Assembly (NCBI RefSeq): GCF_030409945.1
Contig: NZ_JAUFQV010000040.1
Location: 1-64,000 of the forward strand
DNA length: 64,000 bases
Source: Vibrio tapetis subsp. quintayensis
Lineage (GTDB): Bacteria; Pseudomonadota; Gammaproteobacteria; Enterobacterales; Vibrionaceae
Direction: 5' to 3'
Shown here: positions 25,681 through 34,936 of the stretch, piece after piece
Position numbering within the stretch: the first letter of the stretch is position 1
Layout of the letters: the number at the start of each line of letters is the position of its first letter
Program-made: the position numbers and the translations under genes
The notes under the pieces: generated by a model
Seen by the model: the letters and a program-made list of their open reading frames with translations, nothing else
Database searches by the model: none
Told to the model about the DNA's origin: nothing

Positions 25681-26210
25681 GAAAAACTGATCAGCACGAG
25701 CAGAAAATGATCTTTTACCATGTTATCCACAGGCTGCAGGTTGGAAATTTAAAAAAAGCCATTACTGGATCGATAATCAGGGGTTTTAGAGCCGTTCAAG
25801 CCATTGATATCCTCGCTTCAGCGTAACAAATGAACAGTGAGTGTGGATAATACTGTTATTGATGGATCTTTGTTCGATCTGTTTTTTTGCTAGTTTGATA
25901 AGATCTAAGTTAGTGAGGTAAGGTTAATGCTATTGTTATAAGTAATTGATATTAAATGCTTAGGCGGCTGGCCTTGTTGTTTTTTCGTTAACGTAATATC
26001 AATGGTATAGTTTGATCATTCTGACTTTTATTCTTTTCTTCACACAGTTACGCACAGAAAAGGTGAATAAATGTGGCTCATGTCTCACTTATTTGTTGAT
26101 AACTATCGATCTGATTAAAACTTATCCAATGCGGTGATTATGGCATAGAAAAAAATGCTTTCTGCGACATGGAAGTTTGCCCCTGTTGGGGATATGTGGA
26201 AAAATCGCAG
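25681..26210. promoter_or_regulatory. DnaA-box and GATC-rich region, DARS2-like
   Basis: The 624-bp mutH-rppH gap contains two perfect DnaA boxes (TTATCCACA at 25723-25731; its complement TGTGGATAA at 25842-25850) and near matches at 26094-26102 (TGTTGATAA), 26122-26130 (TTATCCAAT) and 26195-26203 (TGTGGAAAA). Eight GATC sites fall between 25689 and 26111, far above the one to two expected. In E. coli the DnaA-reactivating sequence DARS2 lies, as I recall, in this same mutH-ygdP (rppH) gap. The function here is inferred from position plus sites. No ORF of note is present. Confidence 0.6.
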
Positions 26211-26240
26211 GTAACAGAGATTTATATTAGAGGTTAGCCA

Positions 26241-26759
26241 GTGATCGATGGCGATGGTTACCGCTTAAATGTGGGAATTGTAATTTGTAACAACCATGGT
26301 CAGGTATTCTGGGCGAAGCGATACGGGCAACATTCGTGGCAATTTCCTCAAGGGGGAATTGATGAGGGTGAAACACCTGAAGAAGCGATGTTTCGAGAAT
26401 TATATGAAGAAGTCGGTTTAACCAAACAGGATGTAAAAGTTGTAGCGACAAGCCGTCATTGGCTACGCTATAAGCTACCTAAAAGGTTAGTTCGATGGGA
26501 TTCAAAGCCAGTATGTATCGGACAAAAACAGAAATGGTTTCTACTGCGAATGGATTGTGATGAATCTCAAATTAACATGCAGCGTGGTAGTACCCCTGAA
26601 TTTGATGGTTGGCGTTGGGTAAGTTATTGGTACCCGGTTCGTCAGGTCGTTTCTTTTAAGCGTGATGTGTATCGCCGCGCAATGAAAGAATTCGCGACTT
26701 TTGCTATGCCTTTTAGAGAACGGAAAATAAAAGGTAAGCGTAAAAATCGTAGAGGATAA
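26241..26759 (+). CDS. rppH: RNA pyrophosphohydrolase RppH
   Basis: Nudix hydrolase that removes pyrophosphate from mRNA 5' ends and so triggers RNase E decay. 172 residues. The Nudix box is GGIDEGETPEEAMFRELYEEVG. The C-terminal tail is basic (ERKIKGKRKNRRG). The start is GTG 26241, with AGAGGT upstream. It is followed by ptsP after 4 bases, so the two are translationally linked, the same order as in E. coli. Confidence 0.97.
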   Translation: MIDGDGYRLNVGIVICNNHGQVFWAKRYGQHSWQFPQGGIDEGETPEEAMFRELYEEVGLTKQDVKVVATSRHWLRYKLPKRLVRWDSKPVCIGQKQKWFLLRMDCDESQINMQRGSTPEFDGWRWVSYWYPVRQVVSFKRDVYRRAMKEFATFAMPFRERKIKGKRKNRRG

Positions 26760-26763
26760 ATCA

Positions 26764-29013
26764 ATGCTCACTCAGCTAAGGGAAATAGTTGAACAAGTTT
26801 CTCGAGTTGAAAACATTCATCAAGCTTTGGATGTTTTAGTACAAGAAACCTGTTTGGCTATGCAAACTGAGTGTTGCACGGTTTATTTTGCCAATGATGA
26901 ATTGCAGCGTTTGGAGCTTATGGCGACCAAAGGTTTGCATTTTGAAGGTGATCAAGTTTCTCTTGGCTACCATGAAGGGCTTGTTGGGTTGGTTCGGCGT
27001 TCTGCTGAGCCCCTGAATTTAGCTGAAGTTACCTCTCATCCTAATTTTAAATATGTTCCTGAACTTGGTGAGGGGATATACAGCTCATTTCTAGGCGCTC
27101 CTATCATCTATCGTAAACAGGTGTTAGGCGTGTTAGTTATCCAGCAGAAAACACCGCGTTTGTTCAGTGAAATTGAAGAGTCTTTCTTCGTTACCCTATC
27201 GGCACAATTAGCGGTAATCATCGCTCATGCCCAGGCTCAAGGCCACTGGCTCATTAATGACGCGAGTAGCCAGGTGTTGTCGGGCATTGCTGCCTCACCA
27301 GGTGTTGCGATTGGTGAGTACTGGTGGGACGACACCCAACCCAAGTTATCCGATGTTTACCCGGCGAGCACGCTGAACATCGAATTAGAACAAGAGTGGT
27401 TGTCTCTTGCGATTGAAAGTGCGGTTGGTGAGTTTCGTCGTTTAAGAAAAAAATTCGATAACGACATTAACAAAGACGCGTTAGCTATTTTTGATTTGTT
27501 CACCCATTTGTTAAATGATCCCATGCTTCGTAAAGATCTGAAACTTCAGATCCAAAAAGGTGATCGCGCTGATTGGGCGTTAAGACAAGTGGTTGAGCGC
27601 TATTCAAATCGCTTTGCACAAATGTCGGATGTCTATTTAAGAGAGCGAGCACAAGATGTCCGTGAGCTTGGTCAGCGTTTGCTGTATTTTTTGCATTGCA
27701 ATGAATTTGGTGAGCAAACTTTCGATCGTAGTGTCATATTAGTCGTCACAGAGCTTACCGCATCAATATTGGCCAGCATGCCACGAGACAAATTATTGGC
27801 GGTGGTTTCGATTGAGGGAGCTGCAAACTCTCATGCTGCTATTTTATCCCGAGCGCTGGGTATTCCAGCTGTGATGGGAGCAAATCTTAATCCTAAAATG
27901 CTGACTGGCAAGGTGGGGATTGTAGACGGTTACAGTGGCGATATTTTTGTTGACCCGTCAGAGCAAGTGCTTAATGAATACGAAGAGCTGCAAAGCGAAG
28001 AACATGAACTGTCCGATCTAGTTGAAAGCGAATTGTCGCAACCGGCTTGCACGCTCGATGGTTGTGATATCGACGTCTTACTGAATGCCGGCTTGAGTGC
28101 CGACAGCCAAATTGCCATCAACAAAGGCGTGAATGGCGTAGGGCTATATCGGACTGAAATCTCATTCTTGCTGAAGCAAAGGTTCCCCTCGGAAGAAGAG
28201 CAGGTGGCGCAATACCGAAGTGTGCTCCAGAGTTATCCTAAAAAATCGGTGGTGATGCGAACCCTTGATGTTGGAGGAGACAAACCGCTACCATACTTGC
28301 CTATCGAAGAAGACAACCCGTTTCTTGGCTGGAGGGGAATTCGTTTTACGCTGGATCACCCCGATATTTTCTTGATGCAGCTGCGAGCGATGATGAAAGC
28401 CAGTGCAGGGCTAGAAAACTTGAGTATACTGCTGCCGATGGTCTCGGGTAGCCAAGAGCTCGATGAGGCGTTGAAGCTGATTCAACATGCTTATGATGAA
28501 ATAAAATTGAGTCAACCGACCTTGGTGCAACCTAAAGTTGGTGTGATGCTTGAAGTCCCATCAATGCTGTTTCTGTTACCACTCATTGCTGAGCGTATCG
28601 ATTTTGTTTCTGTCGGAACCAACGACCTGACTCAATATTTATTGGCTGTCGATCGGAACAATGCTCGAGTATCCGATGTCTATGAATCGGTACACCCTGC
28701 TGTTGTGCAGGCGTTAGCCATGATTCATTCGATTTGTAAGCAACATGCTTTACCTGTGTCTATCTGTGGAGAATTGGCGGGTGACCCGGTTGGAGCACTA
28801 TTGGCTGTTGGTTTAGGTTACCGCTCGTTAAGTATGAATACCTCAAATGTGGCTCGTGTGAAATACATACTACGACAGGTGAACTTAACGGAACTGGAAG
28901 CCTTGGCGGAATCAGCGTTGACACAGGCTTACGGCCACACTATTTATAGCCAAGTGTTGGCTTATTTAGAAAGCAAAGAACTTGCTGGTTTTGTGCGAGC
29001 AGGTAAGAAGTAG
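26764..29013 (+). CDS. ptsP: Phosphoenolpyruvate-protein phosphotransferase PtsP (EI-Ntr)
   Basis: First enzyme of the nitrogen phosphotransferase system; passes phosphate from PEP to NPr. 749 residues. An N-terminal GAF domain (residues of about 1-160) is followed by an EI-like part with the phospho-histidine site EGAANSHAAILSRALG, the PEP-binding barrel (GLYRTEISFL, VMRTLDVGGDKPLPYL, GTNDLTQYLLAVDR) and the catalytic Cys in SICGELAGDP. It sits between rppH and the TSUP gene with short gaps. Confidence 0.97.
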   Translation: MLTQLREIVEQVSRVENIHQALDVLVQETCLAMQTECCTVYFANDELQRLELMATKGLHFEGDQVSLGYHEGLVGLVRRSAEPLNLAEVTSHPNFKYVPELGEGIYSSFLGAPIIYRKQVLGVLVIQQKTPRLFSEIEESFFVTLSAQLAVIIAHAQAQGHWLINDASSQVLSGIAASPGVAIGEYWWDDTQPKLSDVYPASTLNIELEQEWLSLAIESAVGEFRRLRKKFDNDINKDALAIFDLFTHLLNDPMLRKDLKLQIQKGDRADWALRQVVERYSNRFAQMSDVYLRERAQDVRELGQRLLYFLHCNEFGEQTFDRSVILVVTELTASILASMPRDKLLAVVSIEGAANSHAAILSRALGIPAVMGANLNPKMLTGKVGIVDGYSGDIFVDPSEQVLNEYEELQSEEHELSDLVESELSQPACTLDGCDIDVLLNAGLSADSQIAINKGVNGVGLYRTEISFLLKQRFPSEEEQVAQYRSVLQSYPKKSVVMRTLDVGGDKPLPYLPIEEDNPFLGWRGIRFTLDHPDIFLMQLRAMMKASAGLENLSILLPMVSGSQELDEALKLIQHAYDEIKLSQPTLVQPKVGVMLEVPSMLFLLPLIAERIDFVSVGTNDLTQYLLAVDRNNARVSDVYESVHPAVVQALAMIHSICKQHALPVSICGELAGDPVGALLAVGLGYRSLSMNTSNVARVKYILRQVNLTELEALAESALTQAYGHTIYSQVLAYLESKELAGFVRAGKK

Positions 29014-29021
29014 AGGCTCCA

Positions 29022-29822
29022 TTGAACATAGAATTATTATTGCAGTTTTTGGCGCTAGGCTCCTTTGTTGGCGTTATGGCCGGTTTACTGGGTATTGGTG
29101 GAGGGCTTATTGTTGTTCCTGCTTTAGTTTCTTGGTTATTACCGCAAGCGGGCGTTGATGACAGTATTGTCATGCATGTCGCACTTGGCACATCATTAGC
29201 GACAATCATTCTTACCTCAGGATCTTCTGCCTTCAATCACCTTAAACTGGGCAACGTGGACTTGTTCGTTGTGAAATGGCTATTGCCCGGAGTTGTCATT
29301 GGTGGTGCGGCAGGGTCATTCATTGCAGAGGCGATACCGTCTCAGTACCTTATAAAAGTATTTGGCGTTATTGTGCTCTTACTTGCACTACAAATGCTCA
29401 TTTCCATCAAAGCGACGAAAGTCTACCCCATGCCTAGCCAACCAATAACTCTGCTTTCAGGCAGTGCTATTGGTGTTTTATCCACTTTGGCGGGGATTGG
29501 TGGAGGGTCTTTAACGGTTCCATTCTTAAGCCGCCACGGCGTTGATATGCGCAAAGCGATTGGTAGCTCCTCAGTTTGTGGCTGTGTAATAGCCATTGCA
29601 GGTATGGGCGGCTTTGTTCTTAACGGTGTTCAGGCGGATGGTTTACCAGAATATAGCTTAGGGTATGTGTACTTGCCTGCGTTATTTGGTATCGTAGCCA
29701 CCTCAATGCTCACTACTCGTTTAGGGGCAAAACTGGCCTCACGTTTACCGACGGCAGTGCTTAAAAAGATCTTTGCTCTTTTCCTGCTGTTTATTGCGTG
29801 CCGCATGTTGTTGCCACTGTAA
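29022..29822 (+). CDS. TSUP-family membrane transporter (TauE/SafE type)
   Basis: An inner-membrane protein of 266 residues and about eight helices. The family repeat GLLGIGGGLIVVPAL appears near the N-terminus, with a second half-copy STLAGIGGGSLTVPFL. TSUP members export or import sulfite, sulfonates or other organic anions; the substrate here is unknown. It starts at TTG 29022 with GAGG upstream, 8 bases after ptsP, and 18 bases before lgt. It is an insertion in the ptsP-lgt order relative to E. coli. Confidence 0.88.
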   Translation: MNIELLLQFLALGSFVGVMAGLLGIGGGLIVVPALVSWLLPQAGVDDSIVMHVALGTSLATIILTSGSSAFNHLKLGNVDLFVVKWLLPGVVIGGAAGSFIAEAIPSQYLIKVFGVIVLLLALQMLISIKATKVYPMPSQPITLLSGSAIGVLSTLAGIGGGSLTVPFLSRHGVDMRKAIGSSSVCGCVIAIAGMGGFVLNGVQADGLPEYSLGYVYLPALFGIVATSMLTTRLGAKLASRLPTAVLKKIFALFLLFIACRMLLPL

Positions 29823-29840
29823 CTAATAAGAGAAAATAAT

Positions 29841-30653
29841 ATGAATCAAGGTTTTATCGCCTTTCCTCAAATTGATCCTATCATGTTTGAGATTGGCCCT
29901 GTGGCGCTTCGCTGGTACGGTTTTATGTACTTAGTGGGCTTTATGTTCGCTATGTGGTTAGCCAATAGACGCGCAGATAAACAAGGCAGCGGTTGGACTC
30001 GTGAGCAAGTTTCCGATCTGCTTTTTGCTGGTTTCCTTGGTGTGGTATTAGGCGGCAGACTGGGCTACGTATTCTTTTACCAATTCGATATGTTCTTAGA
30101 AGATCCTCTATACCTATTTAAGGTTTGGACGGGCGGGATGTCATTCCACGGTGGGCTACTTGGTGTGATCACTGCCATGATTTGGTATGCCCGCAAAAAC
30201 GGTCGAACCTTTTTCGCAGTTGCTGATTTTGTTGCGCCATTAGTGCCATTTGGCTTGGGTATGGGTCGCATTGGTAACTTTATGAATGATGAACTGTGGG
30301 GGCGTGTAACCGACGTGCCTTGGGCAGTATTGTTCCCAAGTGGTGGATTCTTACCGCGTCACCCATCTCAGCTGTATGAATTTGCACTAGAAGGTGTGGT
30401 GTTGTTCTTCATTCTTAATTGGTTTATTAAGAAACCGCGTCCAGCAGGCGCTGTGTCTGGTTTATTCTTAGCGGGTTATGGTGCTTTTCGTTTCATCGTT
30501 GAATATTTCAGAGAACCAGACGCGCATTTAGGCTTGTTTGGTAACTTCATTTCCATGGGGCAAATACTTTCTCTACCAATGGTGATTGCTGGTGGCTTAC
30601 TTGTGTTGTGGGCGTACAAATTCAATCATCAAACTAGTCATTCAAAAGGTTAA
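29841..30653 (+). CDS. lgt: Prolipoprotein diacylglyceryl transferase
   Basis: Inner-membrane enzyme that adds diacylglycerol from phosphatidylglycerol to the lipobox cysteine of prolipoproteins. 270 residues, about seven helices. Family motifs are ALRWYGFMYLVGF, GGMSFHGGLLGV, the Lgt signature GRIGNFMNDELWGR, and RHPSQLYE. The gene is followed by thyA after 3 bases, the widely conserved lgt-thyA pair. Confidence 0.97.
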   Translation: MNQGFIAFPQIDPIMFEIGPVALRWYGFMYLVGFMFAMWLANRRADKQGSGWTREQVSDLLFAGFLGVVLGGRLGYVFFYQFDMFLEDPLYLFKVWTGGMSFHGGLLGVITAMIWYARKNGRTFFAVADFVAPLVPFGLGMGRIGNFMNDELWGRVTDVPWAVLFPSGGFLPRHPSQLYEFALEGVVLFFILNWFIKKPRPAGAVSGLFLAGYGAFRFIVEYFREPDAHLGLFGNFISMGQILSLPMVIAGGLLVLWAYKFNHQTSHSKG

Positions 30654-30656
30654 GCT

Positions 30657-31508
30657 GTGAAACAATATTTAGATTTATGCCAACGCATCGTTGATCAAGG
30701 AACGTGGATTGAAAATGAACGTACAGGTAAACGTTGCCTTACCGTGATTAATGCCGACTTGAGCTACGATGTTGGAAATCAGGCTTTTCCTTTAGTGACA
30801 ACACGCAAAAGTTTCTGGAAGTCAGCGGTCGCTGAATTGCTAGGCTATATTCGTGGCTACGATAATGCAGAAGATTTTCGCAAGCTAGGCACCAAAACAT
30901 GGGATGCCAACTCGAACCTAAATGAAGCGTGGCTTAATAATGTTCATCGTAAGGGTGAAGACGACATGGGGCGCGTTTATGGCGTTCAAGGGCGAGCTTG
31001 GGCTAAGCCTGATGGTGGTTCAGTTGATCAATTACGTAAAATCGTCGATGAACTGTCTCGTGGTGTCGATGACCGTGGAGAGATTTTAAATTTCTATAAC
31101 CCAGGTGAATTTCACATGGGCTGTTTACGCCCGTGTATGTACAGTCATCACTTTTCATTACTTGGTGATACTTTGTACCTCAATAGCACCCAACGCTCTT
31201 GTGATGTCCCGCTGGGCTTGAATTTCAATATGGTTCAAGTGTACGTATTCCTAGCCATCATGGCACAGATCACCGGCCATAAAGCAGGTGTGGCGTACCA
31301 TAAAATTGTGAACGCTCATATTTATGAAGACCAGCTAGCACCAATGAAAGACATTCAGCTCACTCGTGAGCCATTACCAGGCGCCACTTTTCATATTAAC
31401 CCTGAGATTAAATCTCTAGAAGATCTAGAAGCCTGGGTAACCTTGGATGACTTCTGGGTGGAAGACTACGAGTGCCATGACGCGATTAAGTACCCTTTCT
31501 CTGTGTAG
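30657..31508 (+). CDS. thyA: Thymidylate synthase
   Basis: Makes dTMP from dUMP using methylenetetrahydrofolate. 283 residues, longer than the 264 of E. coli because of an extended region around KGEDDMGRVYGVQGRAWAKP. The catalytic Cys is in RPCMYSH, the dUMP-binding Arg/Ser are in STQRSCDVPLGLNFN, and YHKIVNAHIYEDQ completes the nucleotide site. The start is GTG 30657, 3 bases after lgt, so translation is probably coupled. Confidence 0.96.
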   Translation: MKQYLDLCQRIVDQGTWIENERTGKRCLTVINADLSYDVGNQAFPLVTTRKSFWKSAVAELLGYIRGYDNAEDFRKLGTKTWDANSNLNEAWLNNVHRKGEDDMGRVYGVQGRAWAKPDGGSVDQLRKIVDELSRGVDDRGEILNFYNPGEFHMGCLRPCMYSHHFSLLGDTLYLNSTQRSCDVPLGLNFNMVQVYVFLAIMAQITGHKAGVAYHKIVNAHIYEDQLAPMKDIQLTREPLPGATFHINPEIKSLEDLEAWVTLDDFWVEDYECHDAIKYPFSV

Positions 31509-31600
31509 GAAGTGAAGTTCTAAGTACTTAGCTCGAAACTCTAAGTAAAAGCAGAGTGCTGATACTAGGTTAAGATTGATAAGGTTTTAGCACATAAATC

Positions 31601-31636
31601 AAAAGGCCCCAACACTTTGCAGTGTTGGGGCCTTTT
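31601..31636. terminator. Bidirectional terminator between thyA and nptA
   Basis: Perfect 16-bp stem AAAAGGCCCCAACACT / AGTGTTGGGGCCTTTT with loop TTGC. Confidence 0.97.
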
Positions 31637-31677
31637 CTATTTTACCGGTTGTAATCGAGCGCTTTTGGGGCGATGAA

Positions 31678-32826
31678 TTAAACGGTAAGAGCCAGAATCG
31701 TACCAGGCATCACAAGGAAGACAGCGATTAGGTAACCTGCAACCACTGATTTGTTCTTAACGGCCATATCAGAGATAAGGTCTGCACCTTTAATTGGCAG
31801 TTCACGTAAGAACGGGATGCCAAAGATAAGTAGAGTCGCTAGCAAGTTAAACGCTAAGTGTACCAGTGCAATTTGCAGAGCAAAAACAGCGTACTCACCA
31901 GAAACAGCGGTTGCAGCCAGTAGAGCAGTGATACAAGTACCGATGTTTGCACCTAAGGTGAACGGATAAACATCGCGAACTTTTAATACACCGTTGCCAA
32001 CAAGTGGCACCATCAGGCTAGTTGTCGTTGAAGATGACTGAACCAAGATAGTAACGATTGAACCTGACGCGATACCATGTAGAGGACCACGACCAATAGC
32101 GTTCTTTAGAATTTCACGAGCGCGGCCAACCATTAGGCTCTTCATCAGTTTACCCATAGCGGTAATAGCAACGAAGATTGTCGCAATACCTAGAACGATC
32201 ATCGCCACACCACCAAACACACTACCGTAAGCCGCTAGAGGCTCTTGGATAGCGCCGATAACAGGTTTAGTAATCGGTTTGATGAAGTTCATGCTTCCCA
32301 TGCTCATATCGCCAGTCGCTAGCATTGGCGAAACTAACCAATGTGAGATTTTTTCTAAAATACCAAACATCATTTCTAGTGGTAAGAAAATACAAACCGC
32401 TAGAAGGTTGAAGAAATCATGTACGGTTGCACTAGCAAATGCGCGCTTGAACTCTTCTTTACAGCGTACGTGACCAAGGCTAACAATAGTATTGGTTACT
32501 GTTGTACCAATGTTTGCCCCCATGATCATCGGAATGGCTGTTTCAACAGGAAGACCGCCGGCAACAAGGCCAACGATAATAGAAGTGACGGTGCTTGAAG
32601 ATTGGATTAATGCGGTTGCCACTAGGCCGATCATTAGGCCAGCAACAGGGTGGGATGCAAATTCAAAAAGGGTTTTTGCATGTTCTCCAGTAGCTAATTT
32701 AAAACCGCTTCCTACCATAGATACAGCAAGTAATAGTAGGTAAAGCATGAACGCCAAGTTAGCCCAGCGTAACCAACGAGTAGTGCTCGAAATCGGTGCC
32801 GCTGCAGTAGTAGCTTGGTTCATCAT
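31678..32826 (-). CDS. nptA: Na+/phosphate cotransporter NptA
   Basis: Inner-membrane sodium-dependent phosphate symporter (PF02690). 382 residues, two inverted Na/Pi repeats each with the QSSS motif: ALIQSSSTVTSIIVG in the first half and ILVQSSSTTTSLMVP in the second. In V. cholerae NptA takes up phosphate at alkaline pH. It is divergent from nhaR, an Na+/pH regulator, across 402 bases, a neighbourly link between sodium and pH physiology. Confidence 0.94.
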   Translation of the reverse strand: MMNQATTAAAPISSTTRWLRWANLAFMLYLLLLAVSMVGSGFKLATGEHAKTLFEFASHPVAGLMIGLVATALIQSSSTVTSIIVGLVAGGLPVETAIPMIMGANIGTTVTNTIVSLGHVRCKEEFKRAFASATVHDFFNLLAVCIFLPLEMMFGILEKISHWLVSPMLATGDMSMGSMNFIKPITKPVIGAIQEPLAAYGSVFGGVAMIVLGIATIFVAITAMGKLMKSLMVGRAREILKNAIGRGPLHGIASGSIVTILVQSSSTTTSLMVPLVGNGVLKVRDVYPFTLGANIGTCITALLAATAVSGEYAVFALQIALVHLAFNLLATLLIFGIPFLRELPIKGADLISDMAVKNKSVVAGYLIAVFLVMPGTILALTV

Positions 32827-33228
32827 AGTTTGCTCCGTTGACCTTTATTAAATAAGTTAGGTCGGTTAGTGAATCTGAAAGCGATACTAGAGATGAAATA
32901 TTTCAGTTATATGACAATTTTATTTAAGAATGGCTTTTTTTGCTGATTTTGCGGTTTAAATATTCACTGCTTGAATGATGTTTTTAACTTATTGTTTTAT
33001 ATAGTTTTATTTGACTAATTAAACGCTGTTTTTTATAGTAAAAGTAAAATAAAACTCACGTTTGACCAGCGCTTTTCGTTTGTTACATGTCATTTTTGTC
33101 ACATTAGCGATTCAATTTTCGGTAATACCGATATTAATTAAGTTATGTATCGGAAAATCCGAAAGCCATAGTTTATGGAGCCGATATTGATTATCATACA
33201 GGCCAACTTTATGTGAGCGAGTTTGAAC
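32827..33228. other. nptA-nhaR divergent intergenic region
   Basis: 402 bases with T-rich stretches and no ORF. Its notable content is the pair of palindromes at 33119-33162. Confidence 0.6.
33119..33162. promoter_or_regulatory. Two related palindromes upstream of nhaR
   Basis: TCGGTAATACCGA (33119-33131) and TCGGAAAATCCGA (33150-33162) are both perfect 13-base palindromes with TCGG/CCGA arms, centred exactly 31 bases apart (three helical turns). The string CCGATATTRATTA also recurs at 33128 and 33181. The layout fits a dimeric regulator, possibly NhaR itself, binding cooperatively. Confidence 0.6.
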
Positions 33229-34119
33229 ATGTCCCACCTGAATTATAATCACCTTTACTACTTTTGGATGGTGTGTAAACAAGGCTCAGTCTCAAAGGCG
33301 GCTGATGCTCTGTTTCTCACTCCTCAAACAGTAACGGGTCAGATCAAAGCGCTAGAAGAGCGAATGGATGGCAAACTGACTAAGCGAAACGGTCGCAGCG
33401 TTGAACCGACAGAGTTGGGGCAGTTGGTGTTTAAATATGCCGATAGAATGTTTGGTTTGAGCTATGAAATGCTCGATATTGTGAACTACAGCCAGCGTTC
33501 GAATATTTTATTTGAAGTAGGTGTTGCTGATGCGTTATCTAAACGGCTAGTCAGTAAGATTTTAATGACGACGGTTCCAGAAGACAACGGCATACATTTA
33601 CGTTGTTTTGAGTCGACTCATGAATTGTTATTAGAGCAGTTGTCCAAGCATAAGCTAGATATGATCATCTCTGATTGCCCTGTCGATTCGAGCCAAAGCC
33701 CTGGCTTGTATAGTAAGAAACTAGGTGAATGCAGCATGAGTTTCTTTAGCTCACGTGCGATCTGTAACACGGCTTTTCCCGCGTTATTAGAGCATCATAA
33801 ATTGCTGATTCCAGGAAGTCGAACTTCGATGGGAAGAAATGTGCTCCAATGGTTCGATAGATTAGGCCTACAGCCTAATATTTTGGGCGAATTTGATGAT
33901 GTGGCACTCATGAAAGCGTTTGCTCGCTATCATCAAGATGCTATTTTCCTCGCACCCAGCTTATATATGGCTGAAGTGGGGGAGGATACGTCACTGCATC
34001 TAATTCATGAAGTATCTGATCTAAAAGAAGAGTATTATGTTATTTTTGCAGAACGAATGATTCAACACCCAACAGTGAAGAACGTTTGTGATGCCGATTT
34101 CACTAGTTTATTCCAGTAA
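33229..34119 (+). CDS. nhaR: LysR-family Na+/H+ antiporter regulator NhaR
   Basis: Activator of the nhaA Na+/H+ antiporter gene in response to Na+. 296 residues from ATG 33229 (MSHLNYNHLYYFWMV). The N-terminal winged helix-turn-helix reads GSVSKAADALFLTPQTVTGQIKALEERM; the effector domain follows with the NhaR-like FEVGVADALSKRLVSKIL and CFESTHELLLEQLSKHKLDMIISDCP. A TTG at 33223 would give the E. coli-like start M-x-M-S-H, but the GAG ribosome site fits the ATG better. Confidence 0.95.
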   Translation: MSHLNYNHLYYFWMVCKQGSVSKAADALFLTPQTVTGQIKALEERMDGKLTKRNGRSVEPTELGQLVFKYADRMFGLSYEMLDIVNYSQRSNILFEVGVADALSKRLVSKILMTTVPEDNGIHLRCFESTHELLLEQLSKHKLDMIISDCPVDSSQSPGLYSKKLGECSMSFFSSRAICNTAFPALLEHHKLLIPGSRTSMGRNVLQWFDRLGLQPNILGEFDDVALMKAFARYHQDAIFLAPSLYMAEVGEDTSLHLIHEVSDLKEEYYVIFAERMIQHPTVKNVCDADFTSLFQ

Positions 34120-34245
34120 TGACTAGTAAAAAGTTTGACCAGTACGTGTTTGTATTGGTTAAAAAAGGGGTCTAGCCATGTATACAAAAAAAATAATAAG
34201 GCTAGATAAGTGGTAATTTTGAGTTTGGCCCATGGAGGCTGGTAA

Positions 34246-34548
34246 ATGAACTTACAGGAAATGGAGCAGAATTCTGCTCAAGCTGTTGTGCTGTTAAAAG
34301 CGATGGCAAATGAAAGGCGTCTACAAATTTTGTGTTTACTACATAATAATGAACTCTCTGTAGGAGAGCTATGCAGTCAACTGGAACTGAGTCAATCTGC
34401 GTTATCGCAGCATTTAGCTTGGTTAAGACGTGATGAACTTGTTGCAACGCGAAAAGAAGCTCAGACGGTATATTACTCGTTAAACAGTCATGAAGTACAA
34501 GAAATGATTAAGTTACTACACGGGTTGTACTGTCAAACTGAAGCGTAA
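34246..34548 (+). CDS. hlyU: Virulence regulator HlyU (ArsR/SmtB family)
   Basis: A 100-residue winged-helix DNA-binding protein. HlyU lifts H-NS repression at haemolysin/RTX toxin genes in Vibrio species. The recognition region reads LSVGELCSQLELSQSALSQHLAWLRRDELV. Two cysteines reported as redox-sensitive in HlyU (one in LQILCLL, one in GLYCQTEA) are present; metal-binding residues of true ArsR sensors are absent. The start is at 34246, with TGGAGG upstream. It lies between nhaR and rpsT as in V. cholerae. Confidence 0.93.
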   Translation: MNLQEMEQNSAQAVVLLKAMANERRLQILCLLHNNELSVGELCSQLELSQSALSQHLAWLRRDELVATRKEAQTVYYSLNSHEVQEMIKLLHGLYCQTEA

Positions 34549-34633
34549 CTAACGCTTTTCTGTTATCGCAATAATGGGGATGTTGCGATAATAGAATCCA
34601 AATAATGAAGAAATTCATATATTTCAGACATAA

Positions 34634-34657
34634 AAAAACCGACCTAGGTCGGTTTTT
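34634..34657. terminator. Bidirectional terminator between hlyU and rpsT
   Basis: Perfect palindrome AAAAACCGACC-TA-GGTCGGTTTTT between convergent genes. Confidence 0.95.
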
Positions 34658-34675
34658 ACTAATTCAAATTTCTAA

Positions 34676-34936
34676 TTAAAGAGCTTTGATTGCCGCTGTG
34701 AAACGAGACTTGTGACGAGCAGCTTTATTCTTATGAATAAGGCCCTTAGTCGCCATGCGGTCTAGTAACGGTGTAACTGCAACTAGTGCAGCTGTAGCAG
34801 CTTCTTTATCACCAGCTTCGATAGCTGTGATAGTTTTCTTCATGTAAGTGCGCATCATAGAACGACGGCTAGCGTTGTGCTGGCGACGTTTCTCAGCTTG
34901 GATAGCGCGCTTCTTAGCAGATTTACTGTTTGCCAA
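34676..34936 (-). CDS. rpsT: 30S ribosomal protein S20
   Basis: A small basic protein of the 30S subunit that binds 16S rRNA. 86 residues (ANSKSAKKRAIQAEKRR, then NASRRSMMRTYMKK and KGLIHKNKAARHKS). The start is the unusual UUG at 34936, as in E. coli rpsT, with GGGAG upstream; the rare start takes part in S20 autoregulation there. An extension to 34951 is open but not family-like. It is divergent from murJ. Confidence 0.97.
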   Translation of the reverse strand: MANSKSAKKRAIQAEKRRQHNASRRSMMRTYMKKTITAIEAGDKEAATAALVAVTPLLDRMATKGLIHKNKAARHKSRFTAAIKAL

